Source: Opitutia bacterium (GTDB lineage: Bacteria; Verrucomicrobiota; Verrucomicrobiia; Opitutales; Seribacteraceae). Taken from it: DNA of 22,842 nt. The DNA is taken from contig JABHOU010000414.1 in assembly GCA_018695085.1 (NCBI GenBank), positions 1 to 22,842 of the forward strand, read 5' to 3'. A program made the translations under genes and the position numbers. The first letter of the stretch is position 1. Every line of letters begins with the position of its first letter. The notes under the pieces were generated by a model. That model ran no database searches and had not been told where the DNA came from. It worked only from the letters and a program-made list of their open reading frames with translations. Below, piece by piece: positions 7,763-16,800 of this stretch.

Positions 7763-8986
7763 TTATTCACCCAATATACGGGCGGCTTCCATCGCATCTT
7801 TGTCTCCACGGCCGCTAAGGTTAATGCAGACAATCGAATTCTGAGGCATTTCTTTAGCTCTCCTGAAGGCGTATGCGAGCCCGTGGGACGACTCCAGTGC
7901 GGGAAGTATGCCCTCGGTCTCGGAAAGCTTCCGGAAGGCGTACAGGGCTTCGTCGTCTCCTGCATTGGCGAAGTCTATACGACCTCTGTCGCGATAGAAG
8001 GCGTGCTCGGGACCGATTGCGGCGTAATCCAATCCGGCGGAGACAGAGTGCGTCTGATTAATCTGTCCATCATGGTTTTGGAGAATCCATGTCTTGCAAC
8101 CCTGAAGCACGCCCAGTCGTCCCCCTTCGAATCGAGCCGCATGCTGGCCATCTTCCAAAGATCGTCCACCTGCTTCCACGCCCACTAGGCGAACTTCCTC
8201 CTCTTCCAAGAAATCGAAGAAGAAGCCGATGGCGTTGCTGCCACCACCCACGCAGGCGACCATCTCGTCGGGAAGACGCCCTTCGAGCTCCAGGATTTGT
8301 TCTTTGGTTTCCGTGCCTATGACTCGATGGAAATCACGAACCATTCCGGGGTAGGGGTGCGCACCCAGCGCCGAGCCCAAAATGTAATGGGTGCTCCTCA
8401 CATTGGTGACCCAATCGCGCATGGCTTCGTTGATTGCTTCCTTGAGTGTACGGTTGCCCGCCTCCACGCTTCTCACCTCGGCTCCACTCAAACGCATTCG
8501 AAATACGTTCAGAGCCTGCCGCCGCATGTCCTCCGCTCCCATGTAAATTACGCAGTCGAATCCAAACCTCGCGCAGACTGCAGCAGTCGCGATGCCGTGC
8601 TGACCGGCTCCGGTCTCTGCAATAATGCGGCTCTTGCCCATTTTTTGAGCCAGCAAAGCTTGGCCTAGTGCATTGTTTATCTTGTGGGCTCCTGTATGAA
8701 GCATGTCCTCGCGCTTCAAATAAATCTTGGCTCCCCCCAATTCCCGAGTCAGGCGTTCGGCAAAATACAACGCTGTGGGGCGTCCTGCGAAACTATTCAA
8801 TTGTTCATTCAGCTCTTTCTGAAATGCGGGATCGTTCTTCGTCTCCTCGTAGGCAGCGGTGAGCTGTTGAAGCGGGTGAGCGAGTGTCTCTGGCACGAAT
8901 GCGCCCCCATAGGGTCCAAAACGTCCATGCTGGTCGGGCAGGGAAAAACGATCCAGAGTGGGTTTCGATATAGTTGCGGAATTCAT
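7763..8986 (-). CDS. trpB: Tryptophan synthase beta chain
   Basis: TrpB is a PLP enzyme that condenses indole with serine to give tryptophan, normally in a complex with TrpA. The 407 residues match the family (about 395-410). Visible motifs are GRFGPYGGAFVPETL (residues 21-35); KREDMLHTGAHKIN with the PLP-binding lysine K102; AETGAGQHG (123-131) with the conserved catalytic Glu E124; the MGAEDMRRQALNV segment; and the phosphate-binding loop GGGSNA. The C-terminus has the usual LSGRGDKD. The ATG at 8986 gives a short unstructured leader before the conserved GRFG segment. No trpA or other trp gene is in the window, so the gene is separated from any full trp operon on this side; yicC follows it instead. 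It is divergent from kdsB across about 100 nt. Confidence 0.97.
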   Translation of the reverse strand: MNSATISKPTLDRFSLPDQHGRFGPYGGAFVPETLAHPLQQLTAAYEETKNDPAFQKELNEQLNSFAGRPTALYFAERLTRELGGAKIYLKREDMLHTGAHKINNALGQALLAQKMGKSRIIAETGAGQHGIATAAVCARFGFDCVIYMGAEDMRRQALNVFRMRLSGAEVRSVEAGNRTLKEAINEAMRDWVTNVRSTHYILGSALGAHPYPGMVRDFHRVIGTETKEQILELEGRLPDEMVACVGGGSNAIGFFFDFLEEEEVRLVGVEAGGRSLEDGQHAARFEGGRLGVLQGCKTWILQNHDGQINQTHSVSAGLDYAAIGPEHAFYRDRGRIDFANAGDDEALYAFRKLSETEGILPALESSHGLAYAFRRAKEMPQNSIVCINLSGRGDKDAMEAARILGE

Positions 8987-9086
8987 GAAAGTTTTCTCAT
9001 TCTGTGCAAAAGCTCGGTTTCGTCAAGAAAGCCCTCTCTAAGGAATGCCTTGCCTGTCGAGGGAATTGTCGGCAAGGAATGGGGTT
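8987..9086. promoter_or_regulatory. Divergent intergenic region, trpB / kdsB
   Basis: This 100-nt gap must carry the promoters of both genes. I see no convincing -35/-10 pair and no leader peptide rich in Trp codons, so attenuation of trpB is not supported. An AAGGA at 9074-9078, 8 nt before the ATG at 9087, is the ribosome binding site that decides the kdsB start. The in-frame ATG at 9045 has AAGGA directly abutting it, which is too close. Confidence 0.4.
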
Positions 9087-9860
9087 ATGGATCAATCCTT
9101 GATGCAGCAAACCGTAATTGTGGTGCCGGCTCGATTGGCTTCTGCTCGCTTTCCCAGCAAACTGTTGGCGAAGGTTTCCGGAACGCCCCTAATTCTTTGG
9201 ACAGCCATGCGAATCGCTCGAGAAGCTCCCGAGTTTCCACTTTGGTTTGCTGTGGACAGCGAGGAGGTCGGGGACATCTTGGAGAAGGCTGGTTTTTCGA
9301 TTATTCTGACCAGCTCGGATTTGTCGAGTGGGACAGACCGTATTGCGGCAGCCAACGAAACTATTGGAGCGAAGCGATTAATTAACGTTCAGGCTGATGA
9401 ACCTCTTGTCACTCGCAGTCAAATACTCGCCTTGACGGAAGCGATTGAAAAGCCCGAGGCCGATATGTCCACTTTAGCCACACCCATAGTCTCCTCGGAT
9501 GACTTCAAAGATTCGAATGTCGTGAAGGTGGTACGAGACGCTAATGGATTTGCCATGTATTTTTCGCGTGCACCGATTCCTTATCCACGAGACGACTTGG
9601 AAATGTTGGAAAAGAAGACTCTGCCCTTGCTTCGTCACCTCGGAATATATGGCTACACGGCAGAATTTCTTCGTGCATTTACAATTCTTCCGCAAGGCGA
9701 TCTGGAAAAGGTTGAAAAACTCGAACAATTGCGTGCCTTGGAACACGGTTATCGCATTGCCGTGGGTTTGACCGATGATAGCTCCATCGGGGTGGATACT
9801 CCCGAGGACTTGGCGCGGGTTGCCCCTATGTTGCTTGCTGCGGATAAAGGAGTCGGATGA
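9087..9860 (+). CDS. kdsB: 3-deoxy-manno-octulosonate cytidylyltransferase (CMP-Kdo synthetase)
   Basis: KdsB activates Kdo with CTP to give CMP-Kdo, the donor for the inner core of lipopolysaccharide. With the ATG at 9087 the product is 257 residues, normal for the family (about 245-260). Motifs are VVPARLASARFPSK (residues 12-25, nucleotide-binding loop), SGTDRIAAA, NVQADEPL (metal and CTP site, equivalent to the family's VQGDEP), HLGIYGYTAEFL, and IGVDTPEDLARV near the end. The start was chosen for its spaced AAGGA and because the longer form only adds 14 non-conserved residues. The stop overlaps the next ATG by 4 nt (ATGA), indicating translational coupling to the LptF/LptG-like gene. Both genes serve LPS production. 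Confidence 0.95.
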   Translation: MDQSLMQQTVIVVPARLASARFPSKLLAKVSGTPLILWTAMRIAREAPEFPLWFAVDSEEVGDILEKAGFSIILTSSDLSSGTDRIAAANETIGAKRLINVQADEPLVTRSQILALTEAIEKPEADMSTLATPIVSSDDFKDSNVVKVVRDANGFAMYFSRAPIPYPRDDLEMLEKKTLPLLRHLGIYGYTAEFLRAFTILPQGDLEKVEKLEQLRALEHGYRIAVGLTDDSSIGVDTPEDLARVAPMLLAADKGVG

Positions 9861-11041
9861 GGAGGGATTCGCTGCTTTTTCGTTACTTGTTCCGGGAAGT
9901 GAGCATAGCGACCTCGGCTTCTTTTGCAGTGGTATGCGTGATTTTATTTTATGGAAATGCCGTCCGAAACGACGAATATTTCCTCCAAGCTCTTTTCCAT
10001 TCGCCCGAAACCTTTTTTACCCTGTCCGGATTGTTGATACCCTACGCCGCTTCCTATGCCTTGCCCTTGGGGTTTGTCGTCGGGCTTCTGCTCTCTCTCG
10101 GGCGTATGTCGGCCGATAAGGAAATCTTGGCCATGCGTACCGTCGGTCTAGGCGTGGGGACATTGCTTTGTCCCGTTATCTTGCTCTCGCTCTTGTTTTC
10201 TGTGTTGAGTGTCTTTTTAATCGGGGAGTGGGGACCTCGCAGTCGAGCTCTCTTTGATTTGCGAAAAACCGAAATCGTTTTGGATAGCCTCGACCTCATC
10301 TTGAAGCGTGATGGTGTTCTGACCTTCGACATTCCTCCTGCCACCGAGGAAGGAAATTCTAAAGATTCATCAACCGCTTTACGTTCGCTGATGGGACCCG
10401 AGGTCAGGCGATGCGGACTTGCGGCGGGGAATGTGGCAGGCGACGTTTGGCGAGATTTGAGACTATCCTTTCGTGATGGTTCAGACCGTATGGTTGGAGT
10501 GCTGTCCGCTCGATCAGCAAGAGTTCGTCGTGATACCGTTCGGGGCATATTAGCTTTGAATTTAGAGGGAATAGACCTTGAGGGAGACTTCAACTCTTCA
10601 GCTTCCGAAAGTGCCCGTAGCCCATCCTTCGTTTCCTTCGAGTCATGGAGCGAACCTCTCGAACTGCCCTTGAATGACGGTTCTTCCGGAACCAGTTTCA
10701 AAAGATTGGGCTATTCCCAGTTGTACCAAGCCTATATCGACCCCGTCAACGAAGACCAACGCCTAGAGATCGCCATCCTTCTCAACAAGAACCTTGCCCT
10801 TGGATGTTCTCCCATTTGTTTGGCGATTATGGCATTGCCGTTGTCCATTCGGGTTGGTCGTCGAGAAACCATGCTCAACGCCGGCATCGCTCTTTGTTTC
10901 GCAATGTTTTATTTCTTCCTGGTTACTTTTCTTCCCGAGGCGCTGCGCGATTTCAATAACCTTCAGCCTGCTCTTTGGTCTTGGTGTCCAAATGTACTCT
11001 TCGCGTGTGGGGGAGCTTGGATGCTAGCGAAATCTGATTAA
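9857..11041 (+). CDS. LptF/LptG family LPS export permease
   Basis: The 394-residue protein resembles the YjgP/YjgQ permeases that, with LptB, extract LPS from the inner membrane for transport by the Lpt bridge. It has the family layout: N-terminal membrane segments at about residues 15-33 and 52-80 with the GRMSADKEILAMRTVGL coupling-helix region (86-102), a third segment at about 104-124, a periplasmic domain of about 180 residues, and three C-terminal segments from about residue 305 to 390. The Glu in the SADKEI motif contacts LptB in known members. An AAAGGAG Shine-Dalgarno sequence lies inside the kdsB end and the ATG overlaps the kdsB stop by 4 nt. Whether it is LptF or LptG cannot be decided, and the partner permease is not in the window. 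Confidence 0.9.
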   Translation: MRRDSLLFRYLFREVSIATSASFAVVCVILFYGNAVRNDEYFLQALFHSPETFFTLSGLLIPYAASYALPLGFVVGLLLSLGRMSADKEILAMRTVGLGVGTLLCPVILLSLLFSVLSVFLIGEWGPRSRALFDLRKTEIVLDSLDLILKRDGVLTFDIPPATEEGNSKDSSTALRSLMGPEVRRCGLAAGNVAGDVWRDLRLSFRDGSDRMVGVLSARSARVRRDTVRGILALNLEGIDLEGDFNSSASESARSPSFVSFESWSEPLELPLNDGSSGTSFKRLGYSQLYQAYIDPVNEDQRLEIAILLNKNLALGCSPICLAIMALPLSIRVGRRETMLNAGIALCFAMFYFFLVTFLPEALRDFNNLQPALWSWCPNVLFACGGAWMLAKSD

Positions 11042-11117
11042 ATTGCAATTTCATGAGAACTTTTTTAATTCGTAAAGCATTGACTTGTAGGTCATAACAA
11101 AATGAAGTGAGATTTCC

Positions 11118-11134
11118 TTTGATAATTTATCAAA
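11118..11134. promoter_or_regulatory. 17-bp dyad, possible operator upstream of the TIGR02597-like gene
   Basis: TTTGATAATTTATCAAA is a perfect inverted repeat of two 8-bp arms around one central T, in an AT-rich 161-nt gap. It lies 68 nt before the ATG at 11203 and is followed by an A9 run. AT-rich dyads of this size suit a dimeric regulator, but no factor can be named. A possible -10 (TAATAT, 11164-11169) lies downstream without a clear -35. Confidence 0.4.
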
Positions 11135-11202
11135 AAAAAACGTATCATTTTGTATAGTTTGGCTAATATAGTTAGAGCTAGCTTCTTAACATTAACCACT
11201 TC

Positions 11203-13167
11203 ATGGCCATGAAGATTAAAACAAATCACCCACTTGCCGTAGCATTTTCTTTTCTGCTCGGTCTAATTTTTACCAACTCTCTTGATGCTGACGAGGTAGC
11301 TCAAGTGAGCGGAGCTGCCAGTTTGTCTGTTTCCGCGGGAACGGTTGCTACTCCTAGTTACAAGGTAGCTAGCATTGGAGTTTCCGGTGATCCGTTTTAT
11401 GTAGGTGCTGTTGCCAGTGTGAGCGGAAATGTTCTCACCTTCGAGACAACCACTGATAGCGATGGTAATACCATAAATCCTTTTGTCCCAAACGCCTTAG
11501 CCGCAGGTGTCGCTCATTTGAAAGCGGCAATTGGCGGAGGTACTGTTACAGGTATTACGAATGAAGCGGGCACGCCCATTTCAGGAACCAATACCGAGAG
11601 TTCCGGCTTGGATAACTCCAACCCTCCTACGATTACGATTGGAGATCCAGACTCGGGTGACGATGTTGCCACCGCTTCTGCCACGGTGGCGGGTGGAAAA
11701 ATCACCGGTATTACTATAACCAACGCAGGTTCCGGTTACACGACCGTTCCGGAAGTAACGGTGGATTGCGGACCGTATTTGATTCGAGTCACAGAAAGCG
11801 GTTCGGACTATGAAGGGCGTTCTTTCCTTATCTCTTCGAACACAGCTACGACCGTTACGGTTAGCAATCCCAATAGTGAAACGATTTCCAGCATTTTCGA
11901 AACGGATTTCGAGGTCGAAATTATAAGAGCGAGTACCTTAGGGGAAACATTTGGGACGGAAACCCCTCTTGTTGCTAGTGGTAGTGCCTACACTGGAGAT
12001 CTCATCTATTTATGGGATATGGCATCTGGTTTTTATTATCCTTACTATCATTTTACTGGGAGCGGACGGAAACCTAAGGGGTGGTACAATAAACTTAGTC
12101 GTGGTAAAACCCCTTTGAACGATACCGTGATTTGGCCTGACGAGGGATTCATTATCGCTCGCAGAACTAATTCTCCACTTAATTTGGCGTCGGATGGTGC
12201 TGTTCTATCTACTGACCAAAAAATGCAGTTGCCCGAAGCTGGTAAGCAATTCGTAATGAATAATCCTTTCGGTACGGATATTCTTTTTGCCGAATTGATC
12301 TCTCCAAGAAGTATTGGAACAGGTAATGACAAATTTAAACCTACTGCTGATGCAAGTGGAGACACTGGTGACAATGTCTTTCTGCTCGAAGGCACTACTT
12401 GGAAGAAGTATTGGTATAAGGCTGGCGTTAACGTCGGCATCACCAGAGTCGCGACTGCGTCGGCAAAGCCGGGTACCGGCGCGGTTGGCGGGATGACTAA
12501 CAGCGACGTCTCTTTGGGCACGGGGTCGGTCACGAATATTGAGACATGTAACGCTGACGGCTCAACTGTTTATTCGGAAGCCAATGCTTCTGATTATTCC
12601 AAGGTGACGATCGGAGGAAGCGTTCCTGCCGCAGGATTTACTATAACTTTCCATGATCTTCGCGGTCGCAGAATCAATGAAGATGGAAGTATGGAATTGG
12701 ATATTGATCGCAACGAGGTTTCCGCCGGAAACGGTTTGAAAGTTCGTCATAATAACAAATCTTATAAAGTCGAGGCAAGTGGGGCTGGTTTCGTCGTCAT
12801 AAAAAAGAGACGTAGTTTTAATTTCGATTCGTCCAGCGGTACGCCGAAATGGTCAACTGGCGAAGGCGGAGCAGGTTACGGCACGACAGCTAAGGTTTAT
12901 TTTGTCGGTGGCGGCGGTGCTGATGGCGAAGGTACTGCAACGGTTTCCGGAGGTAAAGTTACTGGAATTTCCGTTACTAATGCTGGTAGTGGTTATAGTT
13001 ATGCTCCGCAGGTTGTCATTGGCGGAGGAGGTTGGAGAAAAGAGGCTGCTGGGGATGTTTCTAAGGATGGTGATAAGATTGGATCTGATTCAGGAGTTCT
13101 AATCGTTAGGTATTCCGCTGGTAGTGGGATACTGACTTATCTTGACGCAAAAAATCCGATCAAGTAG
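11203..13167 (+). CDS. Exported TIGR02597-like protein with two GSGY-type repeats
   Basis: Function unknown. The 654-residue product has a signal peptide (MAMKIK, hydrophobic residues 11-27, likely cut near residues 27-29). Much of the rest resembles the TIGR02597 family of Verrucomicrobia: GAVASVSGN (about residues 68-76), YLIRVTESGSDYEGRSFLISSNTATTV-type text (about 193-219), a TLGETFG turn, and the VIWPDEGFIIARRTNSPL segment followed by NPFG. Two copies of a repeat ending in TNAGSGY(T/S)xxP lie at residues about 155-189 and 575-611, each interrupting the TIGR02597-like text. No membrane anchor or sorting signal is recognised at the C-terminus. It stands alone: 161 nt after the LPS genes, with its own terminator at 13200-13230. 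ATG at 11209 is an alternative start. The family assignment is from recalled motifs, not a search. Confidence 0.75.
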   Translation: MAMKIKTNHPLAVAFSFLLGLIFTNSLDADEVAQVSGAASLSVSAGTVATPSYKVASIGVSGDPFYVGAVASVSGNVLTFETTTDSDGNTINPFVPNALAAGVAHLKAAIGGGTVTGITNEAGTPISGTNTESSGLDNSNPPTITIGDPDSGDDVATASATVAGGKITGITITNAGSGYTTVPEVTVDCGPYLIRVTESGSDYEGRSFLISSNTATTVTVSNPNSETISSIFETDFEVEIIRASTLGETFGTETPLVASGSAYTGDLIYLWDMASGFYYPYYHFTGSGRKPKGWYNKLSRGKTPLNDTVIWPDEGFIIARRTNSPLNLASDGAVLSTDQKMQLPEAGKQFVMNNPFGTDILFAELISPRSIGTGNDKFKPTADASGDTGDNVFLLEGTTWKKYWYKAGVNVGITRVATASAKPGTGAVGGMTNSDVSLGTGSVTNIETCNADGSTVYSEANASDYSKVTIGGSVPAAGFTITFHDLRGRRINEDGSMELDIDRNEVSAGNGLKVRHNNKSYKVEASGAGFVVIKKRRSFNFDSSSGTPKWSTGEGGAGYGTTAKVYFVGGGGADGEGTATVSGGKVTGISVTNAGSGYSYAPQVVIGGGGWRKEAAGDVSKDGDKIGSDSGVLIVRYSAGSGILTYLDAKNPIK

Positions 13168-13199
13168 ATATTCGATAATATTTTCATTTATTACCTGAT

Positions 13200-13230
13200 A
13201 AACCCTTCGTTGATACGCGAAGGGTTTTTT
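13200..13230 (+). terminator. Rho-independent terminator of the TIGR02597-like gene
   Basis: A 10-bp perfect stem (13200-13209 with 13218-13227, containing AACCCTTCG / CGAAGGGTT) with an 8-nt loop runs straight into a T6 tract (13225-13230). It lies 32 nt after the stop codon at 13167 on the same strand, which is the classic arrangement. Confidence 0.93.
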
Positions 13231-13800
13231 GTTGTCGTTTACATTGATAGAACTTCGTTCTTTTTATACGAATGTTCTACCATCTATTATTGCGCTTGGC
13301 GCTCTTCTGGGCGGACATTCTTCTTTATTGTCCCTATAAAACGAAAATTGCCTGATGGTCGGAGCGTGTTCCCACGTCTCAGGTCTAGTTGTTCTATCCT
13401 TCTCATGGTGTGTGGAGAAGGATAGAACAATCAGTCACCGATCTGTGTTTGAACTGATCAGTCCCTCTGTTTTTTCAGCCGATTACCGTCGCCACTTCTT
13501 TGATTGTAAATATAGAAAATGGGGACGGTGAAAGATGGCAAAATTTAAGAAGGCCAATTATTTACCATCACCAACTCGAAAATATCTTTTTTTATGCACC
13601 TTGGGAATCTTAAATCCCTGAGTAATTCTTAAATGCTGTTACTCTGGTAGTTTCGAAGTTCCACAAAACTTTTGTCGGCAGAGTCTCTGTTTTAAGCTTT
13701 TTTAAATAAAGCCTTATAGAGGAGAAGCGAAATTAGATGAAGATCTTAATGAATAAACCGTTGGTCGGCAGCGGTGTATCACCCAATTCTCGGTTAGAGT
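13231..13800. other. 570-nt gene-free stretch between two exported-protein genes
   Basis: No ORF here has family motifs or credible coding character. It holds the 16-bp inverted repeat described separately (13389-13430), a small AGAAC-TTC-GTTCT hairpin followed by T5 near 13248-13265 that could back up the upstream terminator, and a 10-bp palindrome ACTGATCAGT at 13453-13462. The 3' end of the - strand giant gene abuts position 13801. No clear intrinsic terminator for it was found on the - strand. Confidence 0.5.
13389..13430. repeat. Perfect 16-bp inverted repeat with 10-nt loop
   Basis: TTGTTCTATCCTTCTC (13389-13404) is exactly complementary to GAGAAGGATAGAACAA (13415-13430), separated by ATGGTGTGTG. 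Transcribed, it would form a very stable hairpin. No T-tract follows on either strand, so it is not a typical intrinsic terminator. Candidate roles are a processed RNA structure, a protein-binding site or a mobile-element remnant. Confidence 0.9.
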
Positions 13801-16800
13801 TTATCTGGATTCCCAGTTTCCTGCACTTTGACTGTTGGAATAGCGAAAGAAGATACGATCTCCACTTGTTCCAGACTTAATTGAGTCGAACCATAACCAT
13901 GCCGACGTGTTGTTGTCGTGTAGGAATGGATAAATATCTTTTGAAGTCCAATGCCATCCGCCCAGATAATCAACCCACATCCATACTGAATCTTCCGAAT
14001 ACGGGACTAAGAATATCCAACCCAAGCTTTCGTGATAAACCCATTGGGTGTCGGTTTGATGCCAGTAAGAGCCAAACCACTCTGTCGTCCACCAGTCCCA
14101 ACCGATGTAGTTGGATCCAGGGATACGGGCGATTGGTAGCTCTTCACCAGTCCCGATATTTCGGAAAACTGCAAATATTTCGCGGTTGGCAGTTAACGAA
14201 ACTGTAGTGCTAGGGGAAGATGGATCGGTTATGCCGTCTCCTTGCCATTCAGTGAAAACATAGCCTGGTGTGGCTTCGGCAACGATTGACGGAAATGAGT
14301 TTACGGGGAATTCTCCGGCGCCGTCGAGAGACCCGGCACCATCTGGAAATACTTTTAAGCGAATAGTGAATCGTCCCTGATTCCCCGTACCGTTACCATC
14401 ATCAGTGAATCCCGTGGATAAATCCTCAGGCTGAACTGGCCGACCTGCGTTGTTTCCCCATGTCACGAAGTGTTCTTTCAGTTTGTCAGGGTTGGAGCCA
14501 ATCGTGGTTGTTAGATCAGGATTTAGAGCGAGGTACATGCTTGGATCGAAATTTGATAGTGCTTCGGACAATGTTCGTGTGGAGGTAGAAGGTGTTGAAA
14601 CTGACGTTGCATTTTGTTCGTCGGAACGGAATTCCCTTCCTTGTTCATAGCCTTTGTCGATGAAATGCTTTTCAGCTGTCTTCAAGTCGTTACCAAGAAT
14701 AGATCCGATATCCGGGTTCGCAGCTAGGTAGTTGGAGGGATCGAATGTTTGAAGAGCCTGTTCTAATGACATGTCTTCGGGCAGTTTCCCTCCGAGGCTT
14801 TCGTTCCCGGAGGTGTCCTTGTAAGTTTCACGGTGCTCTTCCCAATTTGCAATAAAGTGTTCGGTTGCACCATTCAGATCATTTCCGATGGCCTCGTGTA
14901 CTGCGTAATTTACTTTTAGATAGGTAAGCGGATCAAAATCTGACAACGCTTGTTCAAGAGTGGGAAGCGAAGGATCAGGTGCTGCAGTGTTACTTGCAGA
15001 AGCCGTGGTTGAAAAACCTAGCCCATTTTTAAACCCATATTGGATAAAGTGACTTTTGGCGGCAGTTAAATTATTTATTCCCAAGATAGACGAAATCATC
15101 GGATTAAGAGCTAAGTATTCTTCTGCTTCGAAAGCTTCAAGAGCATGATCTAGTGAGGTGAAACCATGAGCGGGTATGGCAGTTGTGCTCGAGCTGTAGG
15201 TCGCCGGCACAAAAGCACGGCCCAATTCAAATCCATACTTAAGGAAGTGGTCTTTTGCTTTGGCTAAATTCGTGCCGTAAACTGAAAATAAATCAGGATT
15301 CAGGCTTAGGTAGACGACAGGGTCAAACACCTCCAACGCTTTTTCCATAGTTTTCGGCTGAGTGGTAGGAGGAGAAGCCGGTTGGCTTGCGGATGGATCC
15401 GGTTTGTAGGGGCGTCCTTCGGCAAAACCCTGGTTGACGAAATGGTTAAACGCTTGATCGAGATTGTCTTTGTAGGTGCTCTTTAGATCAGCGTTTCGAT
15501 CGAGATAAACGATCGGGTCGAAATCGGAAAGTGCCTCAGCAAGAAGATCAGGTCCACTGGTGTGTTCCGTAGCAGTCTTTTCGAATATGACTGAAATCGT
15601 TCTGTCGGAAGTTAATGAAAGTGTGGTTTGTTGTGCTTGGTTATCGGCGATTCCCTCTCCTTGCCAACCGATGAAGCGATACCCGGAATTTGGTTCAGCG
15701 GAGATCGGATGGTTCGTATTTGCGGTGAAGTAACCCGAACCGTTGGCCCTCCCTCCTGCAATCGGAGAAATCGAGAAATTCAAGGCGAATTGTTTCTCGG
15801 ATATTTCTTCGAAGACCGCCTTTAGCGATCGATCAGAAGTTAGATCGACCTTAGTGGCTGAACGATTGAACTGTTCATCGGCAATCCCTTCACCTTCCCA
15901 CTTTACGAACTTGTAACCTAGTTTAGGAGTGGCTGAAATTGGGTGAGATGGATTAAACGGGTAACGCCCGGCTCCGGATACGGAACCCGCTCCTTCTGGT
16001 GAAACGTTTAAGATTAATTCAATTTCACCAATTTGGACAAAACGTGCGGTCACCGCCTTCGAGCTTGTTAGCGTGAGTGTGAGTACTGGATTGTTCTTCT
16101 CGATAGTGGAGTCCACACCCGACCATGATTCGAATTTAAAACCTTGCGCCGGAGAAGCGGTGAGTGTGACGTTTGAATCATGTTGCGCGGGGTTGTTTCC
16201 ACTGGTCAGGCTGACAGTGCCCCCGTAAGAAGGGATGGCGTCGTACGAGATCAAATGAGATTCGATTTGAAAGACTGCCGTTACTGATATGTCGGATAGC
16301 ATAGCGACGCTAGTGGTTGCATACCCCTTATTTTTTTCCCATTCTGTCTCTCCCTCGTCATCCAAAATTAGAATTTCGTTCCCGAAACCCGCTCGTCCGA
16401 GCACACCGTAGTATAGCTTGTTGGGAGTGGATGGGGATACGACGAAACTTATCAACCCACTATCTGCAGGACTACCGGTTACGCCAGTTGTATAAGGGAT
16501 TCCGGAATCTTGACTTTCGCTCACATAGAACTTGTTCCCGAGAGAAGAGCTGCCATCCAGGTTGAAGTGGTAGGTATAACCCCGTAATAGAACAAGGCTT
16601 GGACGATCTTGTCCCTTGATTACGAAAAAACCATCGGAGGTAAGTGTTTGGGAAACGGAAATGTCGTAGTTGATTGTTTTGTTTCTATTCCATTCCACGA
16701 ATTCGAATCCAGAGAAAGGTCTTGCCAGAATGTTTGCTTTTGATCCGTATACGAAGGAATTTCCCGCAGTAATGGTTCCTCCTTCTTGGGATAGCATTTT

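Noticed and set aside
9045..9086. Longer kdsB form starting at ATG 9045
   Set aside because: The AAGGA abuts that ATG with no spacing, and the extra 14 residues lie before the conserved N-terminus; ATG 9087 has a properly spaced AAGGA.
8684..9385. 233-codon + strand ORF spanning the trpB 5' end and the kdsB start
   Set aside because: Antisense to well-conserved TrpB and out of frame with KdsB; no family motifs.
13210..13425. 71-codon + strand ORF after the TIGR02597-like gene
   Set aside because: It begins inside the terminator loop and runs through the 16-bp hairpin; no protein-like features.
13389..13430. Intrinsic terminator reading of the 16-bp hairpin
   Set aside because: No T-tract follows the stem on either strand, so it was listed as an inverted repeat instead.
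13737..13880. A 47-codon + strand ORF preceded by GAGGAG, overlapping the 3' end of the giant gene in antisense
   Set aside because: The spacing to the ATG (12 nt) is long, the product has no recognisable motif, and half of it is antisense to the Trp-rich domain. Probably chance.
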